NCBI GenBank assembly: GCA_017468465.1
Contig: JAFUIN010000023.1
Span: 1-64,000, forward strand
DNA: 64,000 nucleotides
Direction: 5' to 3'
Source of the DNA: Clostridia bacterium
Lineage (GTDB): Bacteria > Bacillota > Clostridia > UMGS1840
The notes under the pieces are model-generated. The model ran no database searches. It saw nothing but the letters and a program-made list of their open reading frames with translations, and was not told where the DNA came from. Below are positions 46,213-55,942 of this stretch, piece by piece (position 1 is the first letter of the stretch; each line of letters begins with the position of its first letter). A program made the position numbers and the translations under genes.

Positions 46213-48015
46213 TTAGGATGCCTGATCCACCGCAATCATTTTAGCATAAATCTTTTCAATCCCGATTGCAATATGCTCAGCAATTTTCTCGATTCGTTCT
46301 TCCTGCAATAGTTTTTCCAAATCGGCAGGATTCGACATAAACAAGCATTCCACTAATATTGCCGGCATTTGGGTTTTGCGGATTACCACAATCTGCGGAT
46401 TTTTAAGGAGTCCTCTGTCGTAACCTTCTGTTCCTTTCACCAATTCCTTTTGCATGATATTGGCAATGGTTTTTCCGGAAATGTTCATTCCTTCCTTGGG
46501 GTCATCGTAAGCATACATGGTCAAGGTTCCCTTTGCAGAAGAATCCTCAAAGGAGTTGTTGTGAATGGATACAAACAAATCTGCATTTGCAGAATTGGCA
46601 ATATCTGCACGGGTTGTAAGCCCTACATAAGTATCAGTGGTACGGGTTGCAATCACACGGTAGCCTTTATTCTGAAGAATCTTCAGAACATGGTTGGAAA
46701 TTGCCAGATTCAGTTCTTTTTCTTTCACCACAATTTCGCCATCCACTATGCCTAATGTTCCCGGCTCGGTTCCACCGTGACCGGGGTCTAAAACAATGAG
46801 TTTTTCGGTTTTGGAAACCGAATCTTCCTCCGGAATCGGTGTAGGAATCAGCTTCGGCTCTGTTACGGTGACAATGAAGCTTGTCCCGTCTGCCCGATAA
46901 GTATATCGGGCATCTTCTTTTGCGGTAATGGTTACCCGAGTTTTATCGGTATGTTCATAAAACTGAATCTTTTCCACGTAATTTCCTTGGAAGTGAAGGT
47001 TATCTGCTGTGCATCCGGTATTGTAAAAATCAATCACAATCCGATAAGGATTATAAAGCACAAAGGGGTCTGCAGAAAGTACCGTGTTGGACGAAATAAT
47101 AATTTCATCATCGTCTGCTTGTTTACTTGCAGAAATCTTCTTCACCATAGATGGAGAGTCGGTCAGAGAAATGGAGAAAAAGCCGTTGTCATACCCGAAG
47201 TTTACCTTGGTTTCCTTATTCAAATCCACCACAATGCGTACACTGTTCGGCTGAACGGTAAACTGTGAAAAACGAATTTTGGAAATATATTCTGACCCTA
47301 CTTTCAATTCGTTAATATCGGTTTGCAGCACCGCATCAGGAATATCCACAACATACCGAAGGGGATTTTCCAGCTTCATGGTCTGATAGGACTCGATTTT
47401 TCCCGTTTTGGTTTGAATTTTCAAGTATAGCTGATTGGCTGTTCGTTCAGTAAAGATTTTATTAATAGTAATATCGTCTTCTGTAGTCAGTGTGCCCTCT
47501 GTATTCTTGCCGGGTGACTGGGTTGACACCGGTTTAATGACAGGAGCAGCGGTTGGTTTTACAGTAGGAGAAGGCGTAGGTGACGGTGTGGGCGACGGCA
47601 TCGTAATCAATACACTGCGGGTATCGTCATCCCAATCTACATCGTAGCCGAAATTTTCCGACACAAACCGAATCGGGACAAAGGTTCTGTCGTTACGAAT
47701 CAATGCCGGAGTATCCATAATAACCGGCATATCTCCCACATAGGCAATTTCATTGTCTATGGTTAAAACAACACGTCGGTTCGGAGAATAAATGGTTACC
47801 TTGCGGTTTGCAGGATTCCAAAGCACGTCATAGCCCATTTTTTCGGTGATCATGCGAACCGGAACCATCGTACGGCTATTTTCTATGTATGGCTCTACGT
47901 CGGAAGTAATCCGATTTCCTTCCAGATAAATTTTTATACTGTCATCAGCAACAACCGCTACCGCAGTCTGCAACAATAATATCAATGCCAGGAAAAAAAC
48001 TGTCAATTTTTTCAT
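46213..48015 (-). CDS. N-acetylmuramoyl-L-alanine amidase with copper-amine-oxidase-like and AMIN domains
   Basis: A 600-residue secreted cell-wall hydrolase. A signal peptide ends near AVVADDS. Residues 25-145 hold two stalk domains typical of copper amine oxidase N-terminal modules (MVPVRMITEKMGYDVLW, FVPIRFVSENFGYDVDW). A Thr-Pro-Ser linker follows, then an AMIN-like region, then Amidase_3: LDPGHGGTEPGTLG, RTTDTYVGLTTRADIAN, SIHNNSFED and a final Glu in AILVECLF. The His and Glu residues bind zinc. It should cut the amide between MurNAc and L-Ala. It lies downstream of ruvB on the same strand. Confidence 0.93.
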   Translation of the reverse strand: MKKLTVFFLALILLLQTAVAVVADDSIKIYLEGNRITSDVEPYIENSRTMVPVRMITEKMGYDVLWNPANRKVTIYSPNRRVVLTIDNEIAYVGDMPVIMDTPALIRNDRTFVPIRFVSENFGYDVDWDDDTRSVLITMPSPTPSPTPSPTVKPTAAPVIKPVSTQSPGKNTEGTLTTEDDITINKIFTERTANQLYLKIQTKTGKIESYQTMKLENPLRYVVDIPDAVLQTDINELKVGSEYISKIRFSQFTVQPNSVRIVVDLNKETKVNFGYDNGFFSISLTDSPSMVKKISASKQADDDEIIISSNTVLSADPFVLYNPYRIVIDFYNTGCTADNLHFQGNYVEKIQFYEHTDKTRVTITAKEDARYTYRADGTSFIVTVTEPKLIPTPIPEEDSVSKTEKLIVLDPGHGGTEPGTLGIVDGEIVVKEKELNLAISNHVLKILQNKGYRVIATRTTDTYVGLTTRADIANSANADLFVSIHNNSFEDSSAKGTLTMYAYDDPKEGMNISGKTIANIMQKELVKGTEGYDRGLLKNPQIVVIRKTQMPAILVECLFMSNPADLEKLLQEERIEKIAEHIAIGIEKIYAKMIAVDQAS

Positions 48016-48063
48016 AAGACGGCAATCAACTCCTTTCCCATATCAATTCTTATCCCAAAAAAA

Positions 48064-49092
48064 TTATTCCAATGTCATTTGTTCATACTGTTCCGTTTTT
48101 TCATACGGAATCCCAAAATGCTGATATGCCAATCTGGTAACTACTCTGCCGCGAGGGGTTCTCTGTAAAAAACCAAGCTGCATAAGATAAGGTTCGTACA
48201 CATCTTCAATAGTGTTGGCATCTTCTCCGGTGGTTGCAGCCAGCGTTTCCAAGCCAACCGGCCCGCCGGAGAAAGCGTCAATCATGGTTTTGATCATATT
48301 TTTGTCGGTTCTGTCCAGCCCGATATCATCAATTTCCAGCATAGAAAGCGCATAATCTGCTGTTTTTGCATCTACGTTTCCATTAGACTTGATTTCGGCA
48401 TAGTCACGCACACGGCGCAACAAACGGTTAGCAATTCGGGGAGTTCCTCTGGAACGGCGGGCTATCTCCATTGCACCTGAAATTTCTATATTGACGCCCA
48501 GAATCTGTGCAGAACGAAGAACAATCTGCATCAGCTCCTCCGTGGTATAAAGCTCCAACCGCTGAAGGACACCAAAACGATCTCTCAAAGGAGAAGTCAA
48601 GCTACCCGCTTTTGTAGTTGCTCCAATCAATGTAAATTTGGGCAAATCCAGACGAATACTTCTTGCAGCCGGCCCTTTCCCGATAATAATGTCCAAGGCG
48701 AAATCTTCCATTGCCGGATACAACACCTCTTCCACGCTTTTGGAAAGACGATGAATTTCGTCGATAAACAAAACATCATGCTCGGAAAGGTTGGTCAGAA
48801 TTGCCGCTAAATCACCCGGTTTTTCAATGGCAGGACCGGAAGTGACACGCAAATTTACATTCAGCTCGTTGGCAATGATATTCGCAAGGGTTGTTTTCCC
48901 CAATCCGGGAGGTCCGTAAAACAAACAATGGTCCAAGGACTCATTCCTTTTTTTGGCGGCCTCGATAAAGATTTTCATATTCTCTTTTACTTTTTGCTGC
49001 CCGATATAGTCCTCCAGTGTTTTGGGGCGAAGACTCAGTTCAGAGTCATTTCCCAAAGCTTCCGGAGTGACAATTCTTTCTTCTTCCATCAT
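48064..49092 (-). CDS. ruvB: Holliday junction branch migration ATPase RuvB
   Basis: RuvB has 342 residues with Walker [11 protein letters not shown], Walker [10 protein letters not shown], sensor [18 protein letters not shown] and the C-terminal winged helix. It drives branch migration with RuvA. Its start is 584 bases from the ruvA stop, and the gap is filled by repeat array 2. Confidence 0.97.
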   Translation of the reverse strand: MMEEERIVTPEALGNDSELSLRPKTLEDYIGQQKVKENMKIFIEAAKKRNESLDHCLFYGPPGLGKTTLANIIANELNVNLRVTSGPAIEKPGDLAAILTNLSEHDVLFIDEIHRLSKSVEEVLYPAMEDFALDIIIGKGPAARSIRLDLPKFTLIGATTKAGSLTSPLRDRFGVLQRLELYTTEELMQIVLRSAQILGVNIEISGAMEIARRSRGTPRIANRLLRRVRDYAEIKSNGNVDAKTADYALSMLEIDDIGLDRTDKNMIKTMIDAFSGGPVGLETLAATTGEDANTIEDVYEPYLMQLGFLQRTPRGRVVTRLAYQHFGIPYEKTEQYEQMTLE

Positions 49093-49159
49093 AGGCTTGG
49101 TTCCTTTCGTTACAAATTATCCATATCTATTCTATTGGCAAATGAAAATTTCAACTTTC

Positions 49160-49676
49160 AAAACAAGTCGCACGAAAATTGCTCAGATTGTGTATTTCAG
49201 CGAGTGCCGCGTACTTTTTTAGTATCGGTACGCGTCCATCTGTTTACCCGGAATTTTACCTTGAATAAGTCGCAGAAAAATTGCTCAGGTTGTGCATTTC
49301 AGCAAGCGCCGCGTACTTTTTTTGTTATCCGGCACGCGTCATCTACTGATCCAGGATTTTTACCTAAGACAAGTCGCAGAAAAATTGCTCAGGTTGTGCA
49401 TTTCAGCAAGCGCCGCGTACTTTTTTTGTTATCCGGCACGCGTCATCTGCTGATCCAGGATTTTTACCTAAGACAAGTCGCACGAAAATTGCTTAGATTG
49501 TGCATTTCAACAAGTGCCGCGTACTTTTTTGGTATCGGTACGCGTCATCTGCTGATCTAGGATTTTTACCTAAGACAAGTCGCAGAAAAATTGCTCAGGT
49601 TGTGCATTTCAACGAGTGCCGCGTACCTGGTGTACGCAAATGAGTGTAAATGTGCAAGATGAGTGATTTTTCAAGA
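49160..49676 (+). repeat. Array 2: five copies of a 102-104-bp unit related to array 1
   Basis: TTGTG(C/T)ATTTCA starts at 49188, 49290, 49394, 49498 and 49600, so the period is 102-104. Each unit begins AAGTCGCA(C/G)GAAAATTGCT or similar and has the core GCGCCGCGTAC or GTGCCGCGTAC. The spacer between core and next unit contains a variable T-rich tract. The last unit (49596-49660) carries the full array 1 hairpin, GCGTAC with GTACGC and AAATGTGCAA. The array splits ruvA from ruvB. No coding potential is evident. Confidence 0.85.
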
Positions 49677-50270
49677 CTACATTAACTCTTTTAGTGCTAA
49701 TTTAATAATCTCTTCCAGCTGGTCCGACTTGGAAGATACAAATTTCACTGCTTGACGGGATTCGTATGCAGAATATCCTAAAACCATCAGGGCGTTTACG
49801 GCTTCTTGCAAAATACTGTTGGGAACAGAAACGGTTGTTTCGCCGGAAGCTCCTGCAATTTCCCGAAGGTCAACCCCTTTCAGTTTGTCTTTTAATTCAA
49901 CGATAATTTTTTCTGCCAGTTTTTTCCCAACGCCTTGCGCTCTGGTAATGGATTGTGCATCCTGTGTTGCAACACTCATGGCAAATTCAGTCGGTGTTAA
50001 GGCAGACAAAACTGCCAAAGCAGCTTTTGGACCAACCCCCGAAACCGACAGCAGCATTTTGAAGGTAGAAAGCTCCTCTTCGGTGGAAAATCCATATAAA
50101 TCGAGAGCATCCTCCTTCACATTCAAATACGTGTAAACGGTTGCTTCCTGATGATTGGTAACACGGGCTAATGTTGTATTGGAGGTGTAGATTTTATATC
50201 CGATTCCCCCATTATGTATAACCAAGAACCCTTCTTTCACTTCTGCAAGTCCTGAAATACTATAATACAT
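49677..50270 (-). CDS. ruvA: Holliday junction DNA helicase subunit RuvA
   Basis: RuvA has 197 residues with the OB-fold start MYYSISGLAEVKEGFLVIHNGGIGY (in parts), then tandem helix-hairpin-helix motifs (LLSVSGVGPKAALAVLSAL and ITRAQGVGKKLAEKIIVEL), and the C-terminal domain that binds RuvB. It tetramerises on four-way junctions. It follows ruvC by 39 bases. Confidence 0.97.
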   Translation of the reverse strand: MYYSISGLAEVKEGFLVIHNGGIGYKIYTSNTTLARVTNHQEATVYTYLNVKEDALDLYGFSTEEELSTFKMLLSVSGVGPKAALAVLSALTPTEFAMSVATQDAQSITRAQGVGKKLAEKIIVELKDKLKGVDLREIAGASGETTVSVPNSILQEAVNALMVLGYSAYESRQAVKFVSSKSDQLEEIIKLALKELM

Positions 50271-50309
50271 AAAAATTACCGTCTCTTTCTATCGTAATAA
50301 AATGAATCA

Positions 50310-50807
50310 TTATTTCAGCTTATCAAGATAACTGTGATAGCCGGAATAATTGGTGTGACAAACAGCAATCGCAAGGGCGTCGGCAATATCGTCCGGCTTT
50401 GGAATTTTCTCTAAATTCAGCAGCGTTTTTACCATTTTCTGAACCTGCATTTTTTCTGCTTTTCCATAGCCCACAACTGCTTGCTTCACCTGAAGCGGTG
50501 TATATTCATACACAGAAATTCCCGCAAGCTGACATGCCAAAAGAATGACTCCACGTGCCTGTGCAACGGCAATGGCGGTGGTGGTATTGGTATTAAAAAA
50601 CAGTTGTTCAATGGCAACCACATCAGGCTTTGTTTCTGAAAGCCAGAGATTCATCTCCCGAAAAATAGTCTCCAACCGGTTAGACATTTCTTCTTTCGGA
50701 AAAGTTTCAATTTTTCCGTATTTTACAGTGGAATATTTGTTCCCAAAATATTCAATTACCCCTACCCCAACCAATGCGTAGCCGGGGTCAATCCCCATAA
50801 TTCTCAT
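50310..50807 (-). CDS. ruvC: Crossover junction endodeoxyribonuclease RuvC
   Basis: RuvC has 165 residues with the RNase H-like start IMGIDPGYALVGVGVIE (Asp 6), the catalytic Glu in PDVVAIEQLFF, and the C-terminal Asp pair in KPDDIADALAIAVCH. It resolves Holliday junctions symmetrically. It is first in the ruvC-ruvA group; ruvB is displaced beyond array 2. Confidence 0.97.
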   Translation of the reverse strand: MRIMGIDPGYALVGVGVIEYFGNKYSTVKYGKIETFPKEEMSNRLETIFREMNLWLSETKPDVVAIEQLFFNTNTTTAIAVAQARGVILLACQLAGISVYEYTPLQVKQAVVGYGKAEKMQVQKMVKTLLNLEKIPKPDDIADALAIAVCHTNYSGYHSYLDKLK

Positions 50808-50893
50808 AGCTTATTCTTAAAAAAACTCCCAATTTTCTTATGCGGAAAATCGTTTTTTTCTCCCTTTTTGCCAAATTTTCGAATTTTCAAGAA

Positions 50894-50911
50894 GAATTTT
50901 TCATAAAATTC
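50894..50911 (+). promoter_or_regulatory. Inverted repeat upstream of argG, possible operator
   Basis: GAATTTT (50894-50900) and AAAATTC (50905-50911) form a perfect 7-bp inverted repeat with a 4-base centre, 11 bases upstream of the argG -35 box. The half-site resembles AhrC/ArgR ARG-box arms (GAAT/ATTC), so ArgR binding is plausible but unproven. Confidence 0.4.
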
Positions 50912-50921
50912 AAATTAGCTC

Positions 50922-50950
50922 TTGTATTTTTATAAAGAATGTAGTATAAT
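50922..50950 (+). promoter_or_regulatory. Sigma-A promoter of argG
   Basis: TTGTAT (50922-50927) and a perfect TATAAT (50945-50950) are 17 bases apart. A second inverted repeat, TTTATCG and CGATAAA (50962-50968 and 50983-50989), lies about 12 bases downstream and may be an operator or hairpin. The leader to the argG ATG is about 88 bases, and AAAGGAGAAATGCAAG is the ribosome binding site. Confidence 0.8.
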
Positions 50951-51037
50951 TTTGTAGTAAGTTTATCGGAAACCGTTTTTTTCGATAAAATTCGAACCAC
51001 AATTATTATTATAGCACATATAAAGGAGAAATGCAAG

Positions 51038-52246
51038 ATGAAAGAAAAAGTTATTTTAGCTTATTCCGGTGGATTGGACACTTCCATCATTATTCCGTGG
51101 CTGAAAGAAAACTACGATTACGAAGTTATCGCTGTTTGCGGTGATGTTGGTCAAGGTAAAGAAACCGACGGTCTGGAAGAAAAAGCTATCAAAACCGGTG
51201 CTTCCAAATGCTACATTGAAGATTTAAGAGAAGAATATGTAAAAGATTTCATTTATCCCACTGTTAGAGCCGGTGCGGTTTATGAAGGAAAATATTTACT
51301 GGGTACCTCCCATGCAAGACCCTGCATCGCAAAAAGACTGGTGGAAATCGCAAGAGCAGAAGGCGCAACCGCTATCTGCCACGGCGCAACCGGTAAAGGT
51401 AATGACCAGGTTCGTTTTGAGCTGACCATCAAGGCATTGGCACCCGACCTGAAAATCATTGCTCCCTGGAGAATCTGGGATATCAAATCCAGAGACCAGG
51501 AAATTGAATATGCCCAAGAAAGAAACATTCCGATTCCGGTTACCAAAGAAGACAACTATTCTATGGACAGAAACATCTGGCATCTGTCTCACGAAGGTCA
51601 GGACCTGGAAGATCCGTGGAACGAACCCCAGTATGACAAGCTGTTGAAGCTGATGGTTACTCCCGAAGCTGCTCCCGATAAACCGGAATATGTGGAAATT
51701 GAATTTGTAAAAGGTGACGCTGTAAAGGTGAACGGCGAAGCGCTTTCTCCCTTGGGTGTTGTTACCAAGCTGAACGAAATTGCGGCAAGAAACGGTGTAG
51801 GTATTGACGACATCGTTGAAAATCGTCTGGTTGGTATGAAATCCAGAGGAGTGTATGAAACTCCCGGTGGAAAGGTGCTGTACTTTGCGCACAGAGACTT
51901 AGAGTACTTATGCTTGGATAAATACACCATGCACTATAAAGAACAGCTGGCTGTAAGATTTGCAGAACTGGTGTACGACGGCTTATGGTTCTCTCCCTTA
52001 AGAGAAGCATTATCTGCTTTCGTTGATAAAACTCAAGAAAATGTGACCGGTACTGTTAGACTGAAGCTTTACAAAGGAAACATTATGTCTGCAGGTTCTA
52101 AATCGGAACATTCTCTCTACATCGAAGAATATGCAACCTTTGATGAAGATGAAGTGTACAACCAGAAAGATGCAGAAGGCTTTATCAACCTCTTTGGCTT
52201 ACAGACCAAAATGAAAGCATTGGTTGACTTGAAAAACAAGAAATAA
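51038..52246 (+). CDS. argG: Argininosuccinate synthase
   Basis: ArgG condenses citrulline and aspartate. The 402-residue protein starts with the P-loop [14 protein letters not shown] and has the family blocks [46 protein letters not shown] (here [12 protein letters not shown]) and [14 protein letters not shown]. It has a strong promoter. argH should follow, but a large LRR gene sits between. Confidence 0.98.
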   Translation: MKEKVILAYSGGLDTSIIIPWLKENYDYEVIAVCGDVGQGKETDGLEEKAIKTGASKCYIEDLREEYVKDFIYPTVRAGAVYEGKYLLGTSHARPCIAKRLVEIARAEGATAICHGATGKGNDQVRFELTIKALAPDLKIIAPWRIWDIKSRDQEIEYAQERNIPIPVTKEDNYSMDRNIWHLSHEGQDLEDPWNEPQYDKLLKLMVTPEAAPDKPEYVEIEFVKGDAVKVNGEALSPLGVVTKLNEIAARNGVGIDDIVENRLVGMKSRGVYETPGGKVLYFAHRDLEYLCLDKYTMHYKEQLAVRFAELVYDGLWFSPLREALSAFVDKTQENVTGTVRLKLYKGNIMSAGSKSEHSLYIEEYATFDEDEVYNQKDAEGFINLFGLQTKMKALVDLKNKK

Positions 52247-52258
52247 TTAAATACCAAC

Positions 52259-52292
52259 AGAAGCACAAATCTTTACCAGGGTTTGTGCTTCT
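52259..52292 (+). promoter_or_regulatory. Hairpin between argG and the LRR gene, without a U-tract
   Basis: AGAAGCACAAA (52259-52269) pairs perfectly with TTTGTGCTTCT (52282-52292) around a 12-nt loop. It is followed by TGCGCAGT, so it is not a classical terminator. It may be an mRNA processing or stability hairpin, or a weak attenuator that lets only part of the transcription reach the LRR gene. Confidence 0.5.
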
Positions 52293-52317
52293 TGCGCAGT
52301 ATGAGAGGAATTTTTTT

Positions 52318-54531
52318 ATGAAAAAAATCTGCATTTTAGCACTTTTTCTCTATATGTTTTTGATGTTTTCCGGCATTTCTGCCTTGGCAGTAACCGACAC
52401 TGTTACCAAAAGCGGAACCTTTGAAGGCTATTGGGGTGACTCATTCCAATGGAAGCTCTACGACGATGGTGAGCTTGTGATCACCGGAGAAGGAATTTTA
52501 ACCTGCAGTCCTTACGGTTCCTCTAACGGTTCAGCCTATCCTTGGTATTCTTCCTACAGCAAAATAAAATCTATCACCGTAGGTGAAGGAATCACAGCGG
52601 TAGGTTTATATGCTTTTGATTCATGCTATGCTACCAGTGTTTCTCTCCCCGAAACACTGAGCTCCATCGGTAGCTACGCTTTTAGAGGAACAAAAATAAC
52701 CTCTATCAGGACTCCGGCAAAGTTAGAAACTGTCTCTTCTTACGCATTTTTGAACTGTAGCAGTTTGACAACGGTTGAAATGCCCAATATAACTACAATT
52801 AACTCCTGTGCCTTTGAAAATTGTAAAGCGCTTAAAGAAATTACCATTACGGCAAAATACATATACAGTGAGGCATTTTACAACTGTAATACTCTTCACA
52901 CCGTTAACTTTTCTGCAGTTCCCACCACCTTGGACACCTCTGCCTTTTCGCTGTGTTCGAAATTACAAACCGTAAATTTTGTCGGTACCGAAACCCAGTG
53001 GAATAAACTTGCAAACGGAAACAACATCCTATCCAAGGTAACTACAGTAAATTATGTAAAAGCACTCAGCTTTGACGCTAACGGTGGCGGATTTGGTATT
53101 CTTCCTGTATTGGCAACGGCAGGCTCCACTGTTGTTATCCCAGATGCCGTTCCTATCAAAAACGGCTACACATTCTTTGGGTGGGCAGCTTATAAATATG
53201 ATACCATTGTGGCATATTCTGCAGGTGATGAATTCCCTCTTTCTGAAAATACAACGCTCTATGCTGTATGGGAAACCCCCGACGGTGTACTTGCAAAAGG
53301 TACTCATCCGAGCACCGATATGAATTGGGTATTGTACGAAGACGGACACCTCGTTATTGACGGCACGGGCTCGGTTTACGGAGATAACTCCAGCGATACA
53401 GAAGGCTATAAACACTACCGCACCGCTATCAAAACTGTCACTGTAAACGAAGGCATCACAGGAATAGGAAACAATGCATTCTACAATTTCCCAATCACAA
53501 GCATCAGCTTACCATCTACTCTGACCGGTATTGGATATAATGCGTTTTCCTACACCAATTTGAAAAACATCACCATTCCTTCCTCTGTTAGCTATATCGG
53601 TAGCGGAATGCTATTAGGAAGCCAGATTGAAACTATCAATTTAGGAAATCCTTCTTATGATATTTCAACCATCTTTACAAGCTGTACAGATATGCAATCT
53701 CTTGATTCTATCACCGTAGATGAAAATAACACCTTATATACTGTGCATAATGGTGTGCTATACAACAAAGATATGACCGCTGTTATCCGTATCCCTGCAA
53801 CATTTGCAGGACAATTAGTGTTGCCGGATTCTGTTACAACCGTCAGCAAATATGCGTTTTCTGATGCACCGAATTTGGAAAGCATCGTGTTCCCTGTTAA
53901 CATTACGCAAATTGGTGACAGAGTATTCAACAGCGAAGTCGCTCCCACTATTTATTATAAGGGTACTGAAGCGCAATGGCAAAATGTCAGTATCAGCACT
54001 GTTTGGAACAACATCATCCCTTCTGAATATGAATACGGAAAAACCTACAGCATCACCTATGATGCGCTGGGGGGAACTGATGCGCCCATAGCAGGTGAAA
54101 AGGTGAAAGGCGAAGTGTACACCATTTCCGAAACCATTCCCCAAAAAGCAAACTACACTTTTCTGGGATGGGCAACCACTGCGAATGCAACCACAGCACA
54201 GTATCTTCCCGGTGATGTCTACACCGAAGACAAGGAAACCGTGTTCTATGCTGTTTGGGAATTAAAGGAAGCAGAGGTTGAATACACAGATGCCAGCCGT
54301 TGGTGGATGTTTGGTGTTTTCGTGGAAGGAAATCCGTCTGATAAAACTGCTTATGTTGCTATTTATGACCAATATGAAAAATTCATATCGTGTGATGTTT
54401 TTCCTGTTGTAAATGGAAGCAGTGACTTAATGCTTCCCAAAGACAGCCAGGCAAAAACGGCTAAAGTGTTTGTGTTGGACGATATCACTACAGCACCTTA
54501 TACTAAATCGGTTACAATCAATCTAAATTAA
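52318..54531 (+). CDS. Secreted BspA-type leucine-rich-repeat protein with Flg_new repeats
   Basis: A 737-residue exported protein. A signal peptide (MKKICILALFLYMFLMFSGI to about 25) precedes BspA-type LRRs such as YAFLNCSSLTTVEMPNIT and NAFYNFPITSISLPSTLTG. Two Listeria-Bacteroides (Flg_new) repeats occur (SFDANGGG to YAVWE, and TYDALGGTDA to YAVWELKE). The C-terminus (about 660-737) carries VEGNPSDKTAYVAIYDQY and KTAKVFVLDD, also found in the GLUG protein downstream. No sortase or S-layer anchor is visible. It probably binds a host or matrix surface. It lies oddly between argG and argH. Confidence 0.85.
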   Translation: MKKICILALFLYMFLMFSGISALAVTDTVTKSGTFEGYWGDSFQWKLYDDGELVITGEGILTCSPYGSSNGSAYPWYSSYSKIKSITVGEGITAVGLYAFDSCYATSVSLPETLSSIGSYAFRGTKITSIRTPAKLETVSSYAFLNCSSLTTVEMPNITTINSCAFENCKALKEITITAKYIYSEAFYNCNTLHTVNFSAVPTTLDTSAFSLCSKLQTVNFVGTETQWNKLANGNNILSKVTTVNYVKALSFDANGGGFGILPVLATAGSTVVIPDAVPIKNGYTFFGWAAYKYDTIVAYSAGDEFPLSENTTLYAVWETPDGVLAKGTHPSTDMNWVLYEDGHLVIDGTGSVYGDNSSDTEGYKHYRTAIKTVTVNEGITGIGNNAFYNFPITSISLPSTLTGIGYNAFSYTNLKNITIPSSVSYIGSGMLLGSQIETINLGNPSYDISTIFTSCTDMQSLDSITVDENNTLYTVHNGVLYNKDMTAVIRIPATFAGQLVLPDSVTTVSKYAFSDAPNLESIVFPVNITQIGDRVFNSEVAPTIYYKGTEAQWQNVSISTVWNNIIPSEYEYGKTYSITYDALGGTDAPIAGEKVKGEVYTISETIPQKANYTFLGWATTANATTAQYLPGDVYTEDKETVFYAVWELKEAEVEYTDASRWWMFGVFVEGNPSDKTAYVAIYDQYEKFISCDVFPVVNGSSDLMLPKDSQAKTAKVFVLDDITTAPYTKSVTINLN

Positions 54532-54555
54532 AATGAAAAGCGAGGAAATAAAATC

Positions 54556-55932
54556 ATGAAGCTTTGGGGCGGAAGATTTAATAAAGAGACAGACAAGGCC
54601 GTGGACGATTTTAACAGTTCCATTTCCTTTGACTGCAAAATGTATAAAGAGGATATCAAAGGAAGTATTGCTCACGTTACCATGCTTGGAAAGCAAGGCA
54701 TTATCCCCCGGGAAAATGCTGAAAAAATCAAGGATGAGCTGGGCAAAATTCTGGAGGATATCGAAGCAGGAAAAATAGAATTTTCATTGGAAGCAGAAGA
54801 CATTCATATGAATGTGGAAACCATTTTAATTGAACGTCTGGATGCCATTGGAAAGCAACTACATACAGGCAGAAGCCGTAATGACCAGGTTGCTTTGGAT
54901 GTAAAAATGTGCACCAGAAATGCAATTTCTGATATCAAAGGCGAAGTAAAAAATCTGCTCTCTGTCATTGCTGGTTTAGCGGAGCGGGAAAAGGCTACCA
55001 TTATGCCCGGGTATACCCATTTGCAAAAGGCACAGCCCATCACTTTGGGACATCATTTGATGGCATATTTCCAAATGTTCCGTCGGGATTATGAACGTCT
55101 CTCTGACTGTTTGAAAAGAATGTCTCTTTGCCCGCTGGGAAGCGGTGCATTGGCAAGCACAACCTATCCCCTTGACCGTCATTACACCGCAGAGCTGTTA
55201 GGCTTTGAAGGCCCGACCGAAAACAGCTTGGACGGTGTTTCCGACCGTGATTTTGTGGCAGAGTTTATTTTTGCATTGTCTTTAATTATGATGCACTTAT
55301 CAAGATTTTCCGAAGAAATCATTCTTTGGTGCAGTGACGAATTTTCCTTCATCCGTTTGGATGATGCCTATTCTACCGGTTCCAGCATTATGCCCCAGAA
55401 AAAGAATCCTGACATTGCAGAATTAACCCGCGGAAAAACCGGTCGAGTATATGGCTCTTTGATGACCATTCTGACCATCTTAAAAGGAATTCCTCTGGCA
55501 TATAATAAGGATATGCAGGAAGACAAGGAAGCGTTGTTTGATGCTTATGACACTGTAAAAATGAGTCTTCCTATCTTCGCCAAAATGATTGAAACCATGA
55601 CCGTAAATACCGAAAAAATGCGAAATGGTGCCAAAGGCGGCTTTACCAACGCTACCGATGCAGCAGACTATCTGGTAAAAAAAGGAATGCCGTTTCGTGA
55701 TGCTCACAAAGTGATTGGCGAGATGGTTAGCTACTGCATTGGCGAAAAAATTGCACTGGAGGATATCCCTTTAGAAAAGCTGAAAGAATTTTCCGCTGTA
55801 ATTGAAGAAGATTACTACCATGCAATTTCTTTGGAAACCTGTGTGAACGAACGAAATGTTTATGGTGGACCCGCTCCGAAAGCGTTGGATGTTGCCATCC
55901 AAAATGCAAAGACTTTCTTAAGTAATTTATAA
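54556..55932 (+). CDS. argH: Argininosuccinate lyase
   Basis: ArgH cleaves argininosuccinate to arginine and fumarate. The 458-residue protein starts with LWGGRFNKETDKAV and has the superfamily signature SSIMPQKKNPD with its catalytic Ser region. It also has GRSRNDQVALD, MPGYTHLQKAQP and DRDFVAEF. It follows the LRR gene by 24 bases, with GAGGAAATAAAATC as ribosome binding site. A terminator-like inverted repeat and a tRNA-Arg gene follow. Confidence 0.98.
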   Translation: MKLWGGRFNKETDKAVDDFNSSISFDCKMYKEDIKGSIAHVTMLGKQGIIPRENAEKIKDELGKILEDIEAGKIEFSLEAEDIHMNVETILIERLDAIGKQLHTGRSRNDQVALDVKMCTRNAISDIKGEVKNLLSVIAGLAEREKATIMPGYTHLQKAQPITLGHHLMAYFQMFRRDYERLSDCLKRMSLCPLGSGALASTTYPLDRHYTAELLGFEGPTENSLDGVSDRDFVAEFIFALSLIMMHLSRFSEEIILWCSDEFSFIRLDDAYSTGSSIMPQKKNPDIAELTRGKTGRVYGSLMTILTILKGIPLAYNKDMQEDKEALFDAYDTVKMSLPIFAKMIETMTVNTEKMRNGAKGGFTNATDAADYLVKKGMPFRDAHKVIGEMVSYCIGEKIALEDIPLEKLKEFSAVIEEDYYHAISLETCVNERNVYGGPAPKALDVAIQNAKTFLSNL

Positions 55933-55942
55933 AATTTTTTTC

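Noticed and set aside
48928-49560. Plus-strand frame across ruvB start and array 2
   Set aside because: It is antisense to ruvB and then runs through the repeats. The repeated peptide pattern is an artefact of the array.
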